Source of the DNA: Dyadobacter fanqingshengii
Lineage (GTDB): Bacteria; Bacteroidota; Bacteroidia; Cytophagales; Spirosomataceae
Assembly: GCF_023822005.2 (NCBI RefSeq)
Contig: NZ_CP098806.1
Location: forward strand, 1,922,001-1,986,000
DNA length: 64,000 nucleotides
Direction of reading: 5' to 3'
Below are positions 33,730 to 45,388 of this stretch, piece by piece (position 1 is the stretch's first letter; every line of letters begins with the position of its first letter). The notes beneath the pieces are model-generated. The model saw nothing but the letters and a program-made list of their open reading frames with translations, was not told where the DNA came from and searched no databases. Made by a program: the position numbers and the translations under genes.

Positions 33730-36700
33730 TCAGATCTGCGTATTCACCTGCAATTGATGAATCTTTTGATATGCTCTTTTAAGCACTTCCTTAATCACTT
33801 CCAGCTTCATAGGCTTCGCCATATAATCATCCATGCCGTTGTTAAGGCAATTGTTACGGTCTTCGGTCATGGCATTGGCTGTTAATGCAACAATGTAAGG
33901 TAATGTGCTGTGGTCTTTCCGGATCAACTTGGTTGCCTCCAAACCATCCATAATAGGCATTTGCAAATCCATAAGAATCACATCATACATTGTTATGGCT
34001 AGTTTTTCAATGGCTTGTAAGCCATTTTCAGCCATAGCAATCTCATAACCAAGCTTTTTAAGTACATAATCGATAAACTTCTGATTGACCAGATTGTCTT
34101 CAGCAACCAATATTTTGAGCGGAAATTCGGACGAGAATTCGGTTTCTAACATTCGCTTTTCAGGTTCTGATTTGGGAGAAAGGTCTTGTTGATGCGCTAA
34201 TTTCGCATTCTTTTCGGTATATCCAGTCGTAATATAAAAGTGAAAGGATGACCCTTTTCCATACTCGCTTTCTACGCGGATTGAACCGTTCATGAGCCGG
34301 ATCAGTCGCTCGCAGATAACGAGGCCAAGTCCGGTGCCGCCGTACATTCGGTTGACAGACGAATCTACCTGCGAAAATGGTTTGAACAAATTATTCAAAT
34401 TTTCTTGCTTAATGCCGATCCCAGTGTCTCTGACCGTAAAACCGACATCAATTTCGCCATATTCGGCCGGTGTATAAGGATAAACATGCACGTAAACTTC
34501 CCCGCTGCTCGTGAATTTAATCGCATTATTGATCAGGTTTGTCAGGATTTGTTTCAGCCTCGAACTGTCGCCGACCAGATAATCCGGGAGGCCGGGTTCA
34601 ATGTGGTAGCGCAGGTCAATGTGTTGTTTTGAGGCCTGCAAAGAAAACAGGTCCATGATTTCTTCAAGGGTCAGGCGCAGCTCGAATTCGTGTGCTTCAA
34701 GATCAATTTTGCCCGATTCTATTTTTGAAAAATCCAGAATATCGTTGATCACATTCACGAGTGTTTCTCCGCAGGCCGCAATTGTTTTGGTATAATCCTG
34801 CTGTTCCTCTGTCAATTCCGTTTCCGAAAGCAAAGCGGTCATGCCAATAACGCCATTCATCGGCGTCCTGATCTCATGGCTCATCGTGGCCAGAAAAATG
34901 CTCTTTGCCTGGTTAGCCCGCTCCGCTTCATCCCGCGCAATTTGCGCCTGTGCATGTTGTTCGTACAACTCCTCGGTCTGCACGCGCAGCTCCTCCGATT
35001 GTGATTGTAACTCTTCATTCAACGCGTGCAAATGGTCCGACTGCGCGTGCAGTTCCTCAGCTTGTTTCTGCACGGTCGCGGTGCGTTCTTCCACCAGTTT
35101 TTCCAGGTTCGCCTTTTGTCTGATAATGGTGTTAACCCGATACCGATATACCAGATAAATGGTGCATGCTGCAACGAAAACCGACAACATCCTGAACCAC
35201 CAGGTTGCCCAGAATGGCGGAGTAACAATAATGTTCAGGTTGGTTTGTCCTGTGATCCATGCTCCTGAAATGTTCTGCGCCTTAACCTTGAACACATAGT
35301 TTCCGGGCGGCAGATTGGTGTAAATGGCGGTGTTGTCATCACCCACATAGTTCCAGTTATTATCAAAACCTTCCAACAAATAGGCGTAGCTTTTTTGAAA
35401 AGAAGTAAAATCGAGCGCTGCGAAAGTCAGCGAGATAAAGGACTGATCGTGCGAAAGCGTAATGGTTTGGGTTTGGGAAATTTCACGGGGCAAAACGAGT
35501 GCGTAGCCGTCCGGATCTGCATCTGCCTCGTCGCGATTAAAGACTTTGAAACTGGTCATGACAATGGGATAGGGACCGGTTTCCCCGCTGATCTGTCTTG
35601 GATTAATTTTATTAAACCCATTTACCCCGCCAAAATACAATGTGCCGTCACCGTCTTTATAGGCCGATTTTTGTTTAAATTCCCTCGCTTGAAGGCCATG
35701 TTCAACCGTGTAATTCTGAAATTTTTCCAACTTCGGGTCAAATCGCGAAAGTCCGCTTACCGTACTGATCCAGAGCATGCCCATATCATCCTCAATCACC
35801 GCTTCGGTAACATTATTGACCAATCCCTCCTTAGTTGTGTATTTTTTAAATTTCCCGGTCTGAGGGTCAAACCGGGTGAGGCCACGCAAAGTTGAAAGCC
35901 ACAAAATGCCGTTTTTATCTTCCGCCATGCAATTGATCGCGCTATTGAAAACGCGCTCGCTTTCACTCACCCGAAACCTTGTAAATGTGTCGGTTACAGG
36001 ATCATAGCGATTCAGCTGGCCTTCGTCGGTGCCTATCCATAAGTTACCCTTGCGGTCTGTCAGAAAGCAGTTGATGGTGTTGTCAGAAAGTGTTTTGGGA
36101 TTGGCAACATCGCTCAAATAATGCTTGAAGCGCTTCGTTTCCGGATCATAAGCATCCAGCCCCTCGCCATAAGTGCTTATCCATATCTTGCTGTCGGGTG
36201 TCCTCGCTATTGCATATACATTATTGGAATACAAAGTGTTAACATTGTTTTCCTGATGTTTTAAAACAGTAAAGCGCTTTGTTTCCGGGTCAAAAATATT
36301 CAATCCATTTCCCCAGGTTCCGATCCAAAGTTTGTCTTCATGATCGGGAACGATGGCCAGAATGTAGTCGCCCGAAATACCCGATTTTTGCTGGCGGAAA
36401 GTGCTGAATTTCTGCGTTTTCCTATCCATTAAATTCAACCCGCCGCCATCCGTCCCGATCCAGAGGTTCCGGTCCTTATCTTCAAAAAAACAAAGCACGA
36501 AATCATTTGAAAGACTGTTTACGGACGAATTGTGCTGATAGTGTATGAAGCTGTTATTGCTTTTATAAATGCTCAATCCGGCGCTGTAAATGCCCAGCCA
36601 GAGATTATTTTGCCGGTCTTTATAAATATAGTCCACCGAATTTCCAGCCACGCTGCTTCTGTCCACTTCATCATGGACATAGGAACTGAAAGTCCAGTTT

Positions 36701-37611
36701 TGGGTATCCAGAATATTCAGTCCTCCGTTTTCTGTCCCGATCCAGATCTCGCCCAGGTTCTCGTTAATGCTCGTAATGTTGTTGTTGGAAAGCGACGCGG
36801 GATCTTTTGGATCGTTTTTGAATTGCCGAAATGTGCCATTACCAGGCTGATAAAGATTAAGCCCGGCGCCATATGTGCCTACCCAAACCCGGTTTTTACT
36901 ATCCTGAAAAACAGCACGCACATCATTACCTGACAGGCTTTCCTCCCGGCCGTCGGATACAAATCTGCGGAATGATCCTGTTTTTCTGTCCAGCAAGCTT
37001 ACTCCTCGCGCTGTGCCGGCCCAAATGTTGTTCTGCGCGTCACAAAAAACGGTGTTGACATTGTTTTCTGTCAGGCTCGTCTCGTCTTGTTCGTCTGCTT
37101 TATAATGTTTTATTAAAGTCCTGCTCACCGGGTCGAAAACGTCCAGCCCGCCGGTCGTGGCGATCCAGAGTTTTTCATTTTTATCAAGGACAATCTTATT
37201 AACATAAGCACCGGAAATGGTTTTCGGATCATTTTCAATAACGGTATATTTGGAAAAAACACCCTTATCAGGATCAAAGACATTAACGCCGCCGCCGCTG
37301 GTTGCAATCCAGATATTGCCTGATTTGTCTTCCGCCAACGCGGTCACAAAATCGTTGCTGATGCTGTTTTTGTCCTTCTCTTCATTTTTGAAAATTTTGA
37401 ATTCATGACCGTCATAGCGGTGCAAGCCGCCGTTCGTACCAATCCAGATAAAGCCTTTTCTATCCTGCATTACGCAGTTGACGTTGTTGTTCAAAAGGCC
37501 GTTTTCAGCAGAAAGGTGTCGGAAGTGTAGTGGTTTGGTTTGCGGGAAGACGGGTGATGCAATAAACTGCATCAAAATGAGGTAGATACAACAGTAAAAG
37601 TTTAACTTCAT
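33730..37611 (-). CDS. Hybrid two-component sensor with regulator propellers, histidine kinase and receiver
   Basis: 1293 residues. After a signal peptide ending in PVFPQ, about 14 two-component-propeller repeats (GKIWIGTxGGGLNxxDP pattern, e.g. [20 protein letters not shown]) fill residues to about 700. A Y_Y_Y domain follows ([20 protein letters not shown]), then one TM helix, a coiled coil of repeated EEL/QSE units, HisKA with H912 in [11 protein letters not shown], HATPase, and a receiver with D1215 in [13 protein letters not shown]. Unlike typical HTCS regulators there is no C-terminal AraC HTH, so output must pass to another protein. It lies 100 bp downstream of fbp and may sense the glycan or sugar handled next door. 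Confidence 0.93.
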   Translation of the reverse strand: MKLNFYCCIYLILMQFIASPVFPQTKPLHFRHLSAENGLLNNNVNCVMQDRKGFIWIGTNGGLHRYDGHEFKIFKNEEKDKNSISNDFVTALAEDKSGNIWIATSGGGVNVFDPDKGVFSKYTVIENDPKTISGAYVNKIVLDKNEKLWIATTGGLDVFDPVSRTLIKHYKADEQDETSLTENNVNTVFCDAQNNIWAGTARGVSLLDRKTGSFRRFVSDGREESLSGNDVRAVFQDSKNRVWVGTYGAGLNLYQPGNGTFRQFKNDPKDPASLSNNNITSINENLGEIWIGTENGGLNILDTQNWTFSSYVHDEVDRSSVAGNSVDYIYKDRQNNLWLGIYSAGLSIYKSNNSFIHYQHNSSVNSLSNDFVLCFFEDKDRNLWIGTDGGGLNLMDRKTQKFSTFRQQKSGISGDYILAIVPDHEDKLWIGTWGNGLNIFDPETKRFTVLKHQENNVNTLYSNNVYAIARTPDSKIWISTYGEGLDAYDPETKRFKHYLSDVANPKTLSDNTINCFLTDRKGNLWIGTDEGQLNRYDPVTDTFTRFRVSESERVFNSAINCMAEDKNGILWLSTLRGLTRFDPQTGKFKKYTTKEGLVNNVTEAVIEDDMGMLWISTVSGLSRFDPKLEKFQNYTVEHGLQAREFKQKSAYKDGDGTLYFGGVNGFNKINPRQISGETGPYPIVMTSFKVFNRDEADADPDGYALVLPREISQTQTITLSHDQSFISLTFAALDFTSFQKSYAYLLEGFDNNWNYVGDDNTAIYTNLPPGNYVFKVKAQNISGAWITGQTNLNIIVTPPFWATWWFRMLSVFVAACTIYLVYRYRVNTIIRQKANLEKLVEERTATVQKQAEELHAQSDHLHALNEELQSQSEELRVQTEELYEQHAQAQIARDEAERANQAKSIFLATMSHEIRTPMNGVIGMTALLSETELTEEQQDYTKTIAACGETLVNVINDILDFSKIESGKIDLEAHEFELRLTLEEIMDLFSLQASKQHIDLRYHIEPGLPDYLVGDSSRLKQILTNLINNAIKFTSSGEVYVHVYPYTPAEYGEIDVGFTVRDTGIGIKQENLNNLFKPFSQVDSSVNRMYGGTGLGLVICERLIRLMNGSIRVESEYGKGSSFHFYITTGYTEKNAKLAHQQDLSPKSEPEKRMLETEFSSEFPLKILVAEDNLVNQKFIDYVLKKLGYEIAMAENGLQAIEKLAITMYDVILMDLQMPIMDGLEATKLIRKDHSTLPYIVALTANAMTEDRNNCLNNGMDDYMAKPMKLEVIKEVLKRAYQKIHQLQVNTQI

Positions 37612-37711
37612 TAGGCCGAAGACGTAAAACTACTTTGTCAATTTTTGTAGAAATATACATCTAAAATATCATTTTCCGACGAAAATCATCAGCCTTGTTA
37701 TGATAGCATTG

Positions 37712-38707
37712 TTAGGATCGCATCACTTCATCCACCATGGTCGAAGAACCCAGATAAATGGGTGAACGCTGGTGAAAGGAAGTGGGCAGGATGTCGAGAA
37801 TGGCTCCGAAACCATCGATGGCTTTCCCGCCGGATTTTTCAGCAATAAATGCCAGCGGATAGCATTCATACAAGAGCCTGAGCTTGCCTTCGGGCGTTTT
37901 TTTGGTGGATGGATAAAGGTAAACGCCGCCCCGGAGCAGGTTGCGATGGAAGTCTGCAACCAGTGAACCAATGTATCGGGCGGTGCAGGATTTTTCTTTG
38001 CATTTGGTCAGATAGTTCTGCACAAACGCTGGGTAATCATTGATATAACCATCATTAACGGAGTAAATTGTGCCGTTCTGAGGTGAGCAGATGTTTTTGT
38101 GTGATAATATAAACTCACCTAACGAATGATCGTAAGTGAAGCCGTTCACACCGTCGCCGGTGGAATATACGAGCATTGTGGACGAACCATATAAAATGTA
38201 ACCGGCCGCGACCTGCTTGCGTCCTCCTTGCAGAAAATCTTCTTTGGTTGCAGGTCCGTCAATGGGTGAAACGCGTCTGTAAATAGAGAAAATCGTTCCG
38301 ATGGAAACATTGACATCAATGTTGGACGAGCCGTCAAGCGGATCCATGGCCACCACATATTTACCGTGATCATTGCCGGTGTGAATAATGTCTTCGTCCT
38401 CTTCGGACAGGATCGCACACACTTCGCCCCCGTTTTTCAATGCCCTTATAAACCGGATATTAGCGATAATGTCCAGTTTCTGCTGATTTTCGCCCTGCAC
38501 ATTGTCCGTTCCGTTCCCGCCCGCGATGTCCACGAGACCCGCGCGGTTTATTTCCCGGTTAATGATCTTACCGGCCAGCGCGATATCCCGCAGCAATTGT
38601 GAAAGCTCACCCGTTGCGTAAGGAAATGCACTTTGGCTTAACATAATGAAACGATCGAGCGTCACGCCCACGGGCAACGCAAGTTCCTGAGCAGTTTTTG
38701 GACTCAT
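37712..38707 (-). CDS. fbp: Class I fructose-1,6-bisphosphatase
   Basis: 331 residues. [20 protein letters not shown] is the metal and substrate signature. [13 protein letters not shown] carries metal-binding acids, and [20 protein letters not shown] is the C-terminal active-site region. It hydrolyses fructose-1,6-bisphosphate to fructose-6-phosphate, or sedoheptulose-1,7-bisphosphate in some enzymes. Its place 57 bases behind an ABC permease gene, in an operon with transketolase, suggests a role in reforming hexose or heptulose phosphates from pentose carbon. Confidence 0.93.
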   Translation of the reverse strand: MSPKTAQELALPVGVTLDRFIMLSQSAFPYATGELSQLLRDIALAGKIINREINRAGLVDIAGGNGTDNVQGENQQKLDIIANIRFIRALKNGGEVCAILSEEDEDIIHTGNDHGKYVVAMDPLDGSSNIDVNVSIGTIFSIYRRVSPIDGPATKEDFLQGGRKQVAAGYILYGSSTMLVYSTGDGVNGFTYDHSLGEFILSHKNICSPQNGTIYSVNDGYINDYPAFVQNYLTKCKEKSCTARYIGSLVADFHRNLLRGGVYLYPSTKKTPEGKLRLLYECYPLAFIAEKSGGKAIDGFGAILDILPTSFHQRSPIYLGSSTMVDEVMRS

Positions 38708-38764
38708 AGCATGATGAATAGTAGATGGACTAATGTTGAGAACTTATGCAGCAGGATTTAGGAA

Positions 38765-39739
38765 TCAATCGTTTTTAGATCCTGATTTGTCGATAATTAC
38801 GGCAATCAGGATAACCAGACCTTTCACCACTTGTTGCCAAAAAGGCGACACATTGAGCAATACCAGGCCATTATTAAGCACACCAATAATGATCGCACCC
38901 TGAACCGTCCCCAAAATGCTGCCCCGGCCGCCAGACAGCGAAGTGCCGCCGATCACGACTGCCGCAATGGAATCCAGTTCGTAGCTTATGCCTGCATTAG
39001 GCTGTGCAGAATCAAGACGCGAAGTTACCATAATTCCCCCGACAGCCGCTAACGCACCAGCAATCGTGTAGACAATTATTTTAACCTTATCAACCTGAAT
39101 ACCAGAGAGTCGCGAAGCACTTTCGTTGCCGCCGATGGCATAAATGTAACGTCCGAGCCGGGTTTTATTGGTGACAAAAACGGCGACGGCTACAACGACC
39201 GCCGATATCCAGACCGGAACGGGAATACCCAAAAACCAACCCGTTCCAAAATATAGAAACGTGTCCCCCAGCCCGCTGATCGGGAAACCTTGCGTCCATA
39301 ACATGGTGAGACCGCGGGCAACCGTAAGCATGGCGAGCGTTGCGACAAACGGTGGCACATTGAACTTGGTAATGGTCCAGCCGCTGAATGCGCCCATGGC
39401 AGAACCTGTGAGCAGCCCGGCGAGAATAGCGCCTAAAATCGTAAAGCCAATGTAAAGATTGCTATCCGGCAGTTCGATGCCGTTTTTCAGCAAACCGGCT
39501 GTTATCGCGCCACAAAGTGCTAATATTGAGCCAACTGATAAATCAATTCCGGCGGTTAGCACGATCAATGTCATGCCTGTGGAAATGCAAATGTTAACCG
39601 AAATCTGTCGCATCACATTCCAGAGGTTTGAGACGCTGAGAAACTTGTCCGACAAAATACTCAATCCCAGACACAGCAGAAAAAGCGCGATGAGGGACTG
39701 GAAACGCAGTAATTTGGATCGGTCTAATGCTATGTTCAT
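38765..39739 (-). CDS. Sugar ABC transporter permease, RbsC type
   Basis: 324 residues, about ten helices. LTAGIDLSVGSILALCGAIT and YAIGGNESASRLSGIQVDKV (coupling loop) and VVIGGTSLSGGRGSILGTVQ are the BPD_transp_2 signatures. Its start overlaps the ATPase stop by four bases. Compare the left-hand operon, where the same kind of permease carries a fused binding protein; here it is separate. Confidence 0.94.
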   Translation of the reverse strand: MNIALDRSKLLRFQSLIALFLLCLGLSILSDKFLSVSNLWNVMRQISVNICISTGMTLIVLTAGIDLSVGSILALCGAITAGLLKNGIELPDSNLYIGFTILGAILAGLLTGSAMGAFSGWTITKFNVPPFVATLAMLTVARGLTMLWTQGFPISGLGDTFLYFGTGWFLGIPVPVWISAVVVAVAVFVTNKTRLGRYIYAIGGNESASRLSGIQVDKVKIIVYTIAGALAAVGGIMVTSRLDSAQPNAGISYELDSIAAVVIGGTSLSGGRGSILGTVQGAIIIGVLNNGLVLLNVSPFWQQVVKGLVILIAVIIDKSGSKND

Positions 39740-41256
39740 GCTTTTATTTCAAAATTGGATTGCGGAATTGCGGCCCGCAAAATGGAATCTTCGGTGGCTT
39801 CGTCGATCGTAAAACCAGCTGTTAATGCACCTTCCGCCATGACCAGAACCCGGTCTGAAACCGCCAGAATTTCCGGCAGTTCGGAAGAAACGACTACGAT
39901 GCCCAAGCCTGCTTCGGCCAGTTTAATGATCAGTTTGTAAATCTCGTTTTTGGCATTGATATCGATCCCGCGTGTGGGTTCATCGAGCAGTAGCAGCTTG
40001 GGTTTTGTGGCCAGCCACTTGGCAAGGACAATCTTTTGTTGATTTCCGCCGCTCAGGTTTTTTGCTTTTTGGGTTTTGGAAGATGTTTTGATTTGCAGCT
40101 CGCCAATGTATTTGTCAGCCAGCGCCACTTCTTTCGCATCGCTTAATGTGCCCAGTTTTTCAAGATCAGGCAGTGTAGTGAGGCTAATGTTCGTTTTTAC
40201 ATCCAGACCAAGGACTAGTCCGTCTTTTTTGCGGTCCTCGGGAACGAGCGCCAGTCCGGCTGTGATGGCTTCGGAGGGAGAAGCACATTTCAATTCTTTG
40301 CCTTCCATGGAAATGTGCCCGCTGACGCCCGAAGCGTGCAGACCGAAAATGGTTTCCAGTAATTCAGTCCTACCGGCGCCCATTAGTCCAAAGATGCCGA
40401 CGATCTCACCCTTGCAAATTTTGAATGAAATGTCTTTCAAAAGATCTTCTTTCGGTCTGACGGGATGTTTTAATGTGAGGTTATTGACTTCCAGCAATGT
40501 CTCGCATTTTGCCGCGCCCGTGCTTCTGCGCATGATTTCAATTTTCCTTCCGACCATTTTCGCAATCAGCTGGTCCTGTGTAATGCCCTCCATTCGCCCG
40601 GATTCAATGGATTTGCCATCTCTTAGCACCACATAATGATCCGCGATGCGGAACAATTCGTCCAGCTTGTGAGACACGTAAATGATCGCTTTTCCTTCGT
40701 TTCTGAGGTTTTCAATAATATCAAAAAGCAGGTCCACTTCGCTGCCTGTTATGGCGGAAGTTGGCTCGTCCATAATGATCAGTTCGGCGTCTGTGAGCAG
40801 TGATTTGGCAATTTCTACGATTTGCTGCTGTCCTACTTTCAGCTTCACGACCTGCGTTTCGGGCTTCACTTTGAGTTTGAGCCTGTCGAGCAGCTCCTGC
40901 GTTTTTTTGCGCATCCGGTTTTTGTCAATCGTCCCGAACTGCGTGAGCATTTCTCTCCCTAGAAAAATATTTTCTGTAATGGTCAGATATGGGATTAAAT
41001 TGAGTTCCTGGTGAATGATCGCAATGCCTTTTTGCTGCGCGTCTTTCGGGCCGGCGAACTTGACGGGCTCTCCTTTTAAATGAATTTCACCTTCAAAATC
41101 CTGGTAAACGCCCGAAAGAATCTTCATCAACGTGGATTTCCCCGCACCATTCTCCCCGATCAACGCTGTGACTTTGCCAGCTTCAATGGAAAGGCACACG
41201 TTTTCAAGCGCAATAACGCCCGGAAATCTCTTCGTTATGTTGTTAACTTCCAGCAC
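39736..41256 (-). CDS. Sugar ABC transporter ATP-binding protein, RbsA type
   Basis: 506 residues with two ABC domains. The first has GENGAGKSTLMKILSG, KLKVGQQQIVEIAKSLL and LIIMDEPTSAIT. The second has GLMGAGRTELLETIFG, LSGGNQQKIVLAKWLATKPK and LLLLDEPTRGIDINAK. The N-terminal domain carries the full Walker motifs and the second the RbsA-typical altered P-loop. It works with the permease just downstream and the binding lipoprotein encoded two genes upstream. Confidence 0.95.
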   Translation of the reverse strand: MLEVNNITKRFPGVIALENVCLSIEAGKVTALIGENGAGKSTLMKILSGVYQDFEGEIHLKGEPVKFAGPKDAQQKGIAIIHQELNLIPYLTITENIFLGREMLTQFGTIDKNRMRKKTQELLDRLKLKVKPETQVVKLKVGQQQIVEIAKSLLTDAELIIMDEPTSAITGSEVDLLFDIIENLRNEGKAIIYVSHKLDELFRIADHYVVLRDGKSIESGRMEGITQDQLIAKMVGRKIEIMRRSTGAAKCETLLEVNNLTLKHPVRPKEDLLKDISFKICKGEIVGIFGLMGAGRTELLETIFGLHASGVSGHISMEGKELKCASPSEAITAGLALVPEDRKKDGLVLGLDVKTNISLTTLPDLEKLGTLSDAKEVALADKYIGELQIKTSSKTQKAKNLSGGNQQKIVLAKWLATKPKLLLLDEPTRGIDINAKNEIYKLIIKLAEAGLGIVVVSSELPEILAVSDRVLVMAEGALTAGFTIDEATEDSILRAAIPQSNFEIKA

Positions 41257-41273
41257 TTTGAAGACGTTTTGAT

Positions 41274-41903
41274 TTACAAATTCCTTATTTTCAGGCTGAT
41301 GGGTATAATTTCAATGTTATCCAGCTTCAAATGTTCCTGATTTAGTTCAATGGCCCCGGCAAATTCGACCACATCGCCTTGTTTCACCTTTGATTTAAAA
41401 GCCGGGATCACTTTTTCCCTGATGATTTCGTTGATTTCCGCCGAAACATTGTTGAAATCCATTGAGTTGGAAAACGCATTGATATCGATCGTCCCGGAAG
41501 CATCCCGCACCGCATTACCAAAAACATATTCAGTAGCAATGCGCATTTCGGGTTTTTCTCCGTCAGATTCTAACTTGATAAGCACTTGATTTTCTTCCAC
41601 ATCCGTCACTTTCCCTGTGCCTTTGATCAGGAAATATTTAATGTTCCCAATGCCTAGTGCGTGCGCGTGATCCTTGAAAGCCTTGTCTTTATCTGATCGC
41701 AAAAGCGACAAAAGTTGTCCGGCCTCAGCGGATTTCGACAAAGACGGCGTCAGCTTTTTGTTCCAGAATTCTTCCGCATATTTGGCCGCATTGAAAGAAG
41801 CAGTTCCCGCTTTCACCTCATCCAGCCTTTTGAAATACACCGAATGATAAGCCAGAAAAGCCACAATCAGCAGGAATACACCATATCGGACCATTTTCTT
41901 CAT
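41274..41903 (-). CDS. DUF2291 family protein
   Basis: 209 residues with one N-terminal membrane-spanning or uncleaved signal segment (YGVFLLIVAFLAYHSVYF). The central part has GNIKYFLIKGTGKVTDVEEN and ends GAIELNQEHLKLDNIEIIPI. DUF2291 proteins are found next to RbsABC-type sugar transporters in proteobacteria and Bacteroidota; their job is not known. Here the gene sits exactly between the binding protein (2-base gap) and the ATPase (17-base gap). Confidence 0.8.
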   Translation of the reverse strand: MKKMVRYGVFLLIVAFLAYHSVYFKRLDEVKAGTASFNAAKYAEEFWNKKLTPSLSKSAEAGQLLSLLRSDKDKAFKDHAHALGIGNIKYFLIKGTGKVTDVEENQVLIKLESDGEKPEMRIATEYVFGNAVRDASGTIDINAFSNSMDFNNVSAEINEIIREKVIPAFKSKVKQGDVVEFAGAIELNQEHLKLDNIEIIPISLKIRNL

Positions 41904-41905
41904 TA

Positions 41906-42859
41906 CTATTCCTTTTTGCCGTAAGCGGCGTAATTTTCTATGTTATCCTTCACGACCAGCTCCACAGCCACCGGCATTTTCTTCGGAAAATCGCGTTTGC
42001 CTTTAAAATATTCGTCGGCAAAGTTGGCAGCCGTTTGCGCCATCACTTCGGGGAACTGCATGCCGGTTGCCATGATTTTGCCGTCCTTGATGGAATTGAC
42101 CACATCTTCGGCTCCATCAAATCCAAATACTTTCACCTTATCCGCTTTTCCCGCTGCGACCAGAGCCTGGTATGCGCCCATGGCCATGGCGTCGTTGCCG
42201 CAAAAAACTGCATCGATGTCGGGCTGCGCCTGTAAAATAGATTCCAGGACTTCCATGGCCTTGTTTCTGTCGAAGTCCGCGCTTTGCTGGGCCACCATTT
42301 TCAACCCCGGATAATGGTCCACCACGCTGTGAAAACCCTTCGAACGGTTCCAGGTGTTGTTATCGCCCACCATGCCCAGAATCTCGACGTATTTGCCTTT
42401 TTTATTTAATGTTTCAACAAAATATCTGGCAATCGCCACGCAGCCAGAGTAACTGTCGGAGAGAATTTGCGAAGTGGCGGCTTCATTGGAATTCACTTCC
42501 CTATCCATGCAAAAAACCGGCACGCCTGCTGCCGTGGCATTTTTTACATTTACTATGGAGCCGTCCGCGTCCGTCGGATTGAACAGGATCGCGTCATAAC
42601 CGCTCGCCATCGCATTCTCGAAATGGTCTGTTTCCAGCGATGTATTGTTCTGAGAATCAAAAACTTTTGATTCATAACCCAGCTCTTTCGCCTTCGCCTG
42701 CGCCCGTTCCGCCAGAAACACAAACCATGGATTATTGAGCGTAGAAACCACGATTGCCATTTTCTTTGGCTCTTCGGTACCATCTTTGGACTTGCAGCCC
42801 GCGAATGCGAGTGCCAAAATCAGGCAATAGAGGATATGATGTGCTTTTCTCAATTTCAT
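41906..42859 (-). CDS. RbsB-like sugar-binding lipoprotein
   Basis: 317 residues. The lipoprotein signal ends ALAFAGC with C22 as lipid site. A periplasmic-binding-protein type 1 fold follows: AIVVSTLNNPWFVFLAERAQ, GYDAILFNPTDADGSIVNVK, GVPVFCMDREVNSNEAATSQ, DAVFCGNDAMAMGAYQAL. This pattern fits pentose- or ribose-type ligands. It delivers substrate to the ABC proteins encoded just downstream. Confidence 0.93.
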   Translation of the reverse strand: MKLRKAHHILYCLILALAFAGCKSKDGTEEPKKMAIVVSTLNNPWFVFLAERAQAKAKELGYESKVFDSQNNTSLETDHFENAMASGYDAILFNPTDADGSIVNVKNATAAGVPVFCMDREVNSNEAATSQILSDSYSGCVAIARYFVETLNKKGKYVEILGMVGDNNTWNRSKGFHSVVDHYPGLKMVAQQSADFDRNKAMEVLESILQAQPDIDAVFCGNDAMAMGAYQALVAAGKADKVKVFGFDGAEDVVNSIKDGKIMATGMQFPEVMAQTAANFADEYFKGKRDFPKKMPVAVELVVKDNIENYAAYGKKE

Positions 42860-42898
42860 GTTGGATCTGGTTAATGTAGACTCAGCAAGTCTGTCTCA

Positions 42899-44308
42899 TT
42901 ACTCAGGATAAACCGTTACGATCACCCGCTGATATCTGGTCAGCGCCGGAACGCCTTTGTCTGTCACGGCCAGGATAATGTGGATCGTTTCCGGTTTCTC
43001 AACCTTAGGAGCCGTAAAAAATGTGCTTTTTGCCTGCCAGTTGTTGATTCCCAGCGGATCTTTCTGGTTATAGGAACCAGGCTCAGGATAATAAATCCAT
43101 TGGTAAGTAAGCTCATTTCCATCGGGATCTTCCGAACCTTCCGCGCTTAATGTTACCTTTTCGCCGGTTTTGGCTTTAATGGCGTTTGCGTGTTTTAATG
43201 CTGCTTTTGGGGGATGATTTGCCTCTTTATAAGGCTTGATCGTCCAGTCCATGCGCGCTGCAAAATCGTTTTGAAATGCTTCCCGCCATCTCCATAATGT
43301 AGCCTTGTTACTCGTGTGAAATGCGCTATCGACGCCTTTCACTTCGTCCATTGCATCCGTGTAGATCGGACGGGTTTCAGGTTCGTAAAAATATTTCAAT
43401 GTGTGTGGTGTGTATAATTCATAACGACCGCCCCAGCCGCCGAATTCGGGATGTTCGGGATCATTTAATCCATTGTTGACCAGCCCTAAAAACGAGGGTG
43501 TGTCACCTTCCATCAGAAACTTTGTAAACGGATATTCTGCGCCTAACGGACCGTGGTTACGCACGTTTTCATCGAGCCAGGGATTGTCCACAATGGTAAA
43601 ATTGGCACCAACAAACCGGCCATGAAATTTGTCGCCGCTTATGCCCGACCACGTTGCATAGTGGTAAGCGCCTGCGGCATGGTAACCAGGGCTGCCTACG
43701 TAAAAAAGGTCGGGAAAATTTTTCCGGATCCATGGGCCTGTATCATCCTGATCCGAAATGGTGTACATTCTGATTTTAGACACAAACTTTTTGAGATCTT
43801 CCGGCGACCGCGTCATTTTCACTTTCCAAAGCGCTTGCGCGAGACAATTCGCCCCACCCCAAACCGGAATCCAGACCGGCCGCTCATCTTTTTTGTCAAC
43901 CACCTTAATGATCCATTCCGAACCTTCCGAATCCTTTCCCTTTCCAACCGCATTCATGCCGAATTCGGGAAAACTGCTCTTGGTAATGCTTAGTAAATAT
44001 TCCGTTTCAGGATAGCCTTTTTCGTGCAGCAACAGGTTATTCCTGACTTTTCCGTAAGCATTGATAAGTTGCTTGATCTTTTCAGGAGCGATCCTTTTTT
44101 GCTGGTGAATGGAAGTTGTTGCAATCAATCCTTCCACATCCCAATGATTCGAATAAGTCAGGAAACGCACCATGGACTGGGTGTCATCGGGTTCATTTTC
44201 AATGTCTGTCAAAATCAAAACCCGGTGCTTTTGAGCGACGGGCTGGGCGCTTGCTTGTGAAAAAACCAGCGCCAGCGCAGCCATTGCAACCTGTCTTGAC
44301 AATTTCAT
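42899..44308 (-). CDS. DUF1593 nucleoside-hydrolase-like secreted protein
   Basis: About 469 residues from the ATG at 44308 ([14 protein letters not shown]); the ORF begins seven codons earlier. A signal peptide ends QASAQ. The core has [20 protein letters not shown] (aspartate-rich calcium-type site as in nucleoside hydrolases) and [20 protein letters not shown]. The C-terminal domain ([40 protein letters not shown]) matches the Sde0182-like beta sandwich. Substrate is unknown. As the only secreted enzyme in this operon it may release the sugar that the ABC system imports. Confidence 0.82.
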   Translation of the reverse strand: MKLSRQVAMAALALVFSQASAQPVAQKHRVLILTDIENEPDDTQSMVRFLTYSNHWDVEGLIATTSIHQQKRIAPEKIKQLINAYGKVRNNLLLHEKGYPETEYLLSITKSSFPEFGMNAVGKGKDSEGSEWIIKVVDKKDERPVWIPVWGGANCLAQALWKVKMTRSPEDLKKFVSKIRMYTISDQDDTGPWIRKNFPDLFYVGSPGYHAAGAYHYATWSGISGDKFHGRFVGANFTIVDNPWLDENVRNHGPLGAEYPFTKFLMEGDTPSFLGLVNNGLNDPEHPEFGGWGGRYELYTPHTLKYFYEPETRPIYTDAMDEVKGVDSAFHTSNKATLWRWREAFQNDFAARMDWTIKPYKEANHPPKAALKHANAIKAKTGEKVTLSAEGSEDPDGNELTYQWIYYPEPGSYNQKDPLGINNWQAKSTFFTAPKVEKPETIHIILAVTDKGVPALTRYQRVIVTVYPE

Positions 44309-44392
44309 AAAATATTCCCGATTTACCATATTTGAAAGAAGCTGCTTATTTCCTGACTAATCCCGTAAAACTTTACCCTTAACTGATTTTAT

Positions 44393-45367
44393 TTATTCAC
44401 CCAAAAGGGCAAGTGCGGTTTGCGTAATCCCATCTTCCGAAATTCCGTAATGATTGAAGATTTCCTGCTGTGAACCGGTCACCGTGTATTCGTCTGGAAT
44501 ACCTATGATTTTGAAACGGTTACGGAAATTATTTTGGATCAAAAAAGAAGCGCAAGCCTCTCCTAACCCGCCGTAAACGCTGTGTTCTTCCACGGTAATG
44601 ATAGGTTTATCCGAAGCGGCAATTTCAGATAAAAGATTGTAATCCAAAGGCTTAATGGTGTGCATACTCACGACTGTGGCGGTGAGATTAAACTCCCGTT
44701 CCAGCCTCTGCGCTGCGCGACAGGCATGTTCGACGGTTTCGCCGGTTGCAATGATCGTCAGGTCTCTTCCTTCACGGATTATGCGGCCTTTTCCGATTTC
44801 AAATGATTTATCCGAAGACAGCAAGGGCATTGATTTTTTTCCAAAACGAATGTAAACCGGCAGATCGGTTTCTGCTGCGAGTATAACCGCCTGTTCCGCT
44901 TCAAAATTGTCGGCCGGAGCCACGATAATAAGATTATTAATGGTCCTTAAAACCGCAAAATCGTGCAAACTGTGATGCGTGGAGCCTAGTGCGCCATAAC
45001 TCACGCCTGCGCTGATCCCAACCAGCGTGACCGGATTATTGGAATAAGCAACGTCATTTTTGATCTGTTCCAAAGCGCGGGCGGTCAGAAAACAGGCCGG
45101 CGAAACGGCAAACACTTTCTTCCCGGTCGAGGCGATTCCAGCCGCAACTCCTACGAGGTTTTGCTCCGCAATGCCTACTTCAATGATCTGATCCGGGAAT
45201 TTCTGGCCAAAAGGAACAAGCTTTCCCGACCCTCTCGAATCGCTGGTTACGACAATAATGTCCCTGTCCGTCTCTGCGAGCAGCTGCAAAACGCTGGAAA
45301 AAACTTCCAGGTTCGTCTGTTGCGCAACCGCAATGTTTTCAATAGTCGCATCCACAATGCTGTCCAT
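44393..45367 (-). CDS. Transketolase C-terminal subunit
   Basis: 324 residues covering the pyrimidine-binding and C-terminal transketolase domains. KFPDQIIEVGIAEQNLVGVA has the glutamate that activates thiamine diphosphate. LGSTHHSLHDFAVLRTINNL and ITVEEHSVYGGLGEACASFL are family motifs. It joins the N-terminal subunit encoded 21 bases upstream to make one functional transketolase. Split transketolases occur in specialised operons, including apulose-4-phosphate transketolase (AptAB) in apiose pathways. Confidence 0.93.
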   Translation of the reverse strand: MDSIVDATIENIAVAQQTNLEVFSSVLQLLAETDRDIIVVTSDSRGSGKLVPFGQKFPDQIIEVGIAEQNLVGVAAGIASTGKKVFAVSPACFLTARALEQIKNDVAYSNNPVTLVGISAGVSYGALGSTHHSLHDFAVLRTINNLIIVAPADNFEAEQAVILAAETDLPVYIRFGKKSMPLLSSDKSFEIGKGRIIREGRDLTIIATGETVEHACRAAQRLEREFNLTATVVSMHTIKPLDYNLLSEIAASDKPIITVEEHSVYGGLGEACASFLIQNNFRNRFKIIGIPDEYTVTGSQQEIFNHYGISEDGITQTALALLGE

Positions 45368-45388
45368 TTTGATTATAAATCCTTCTAA

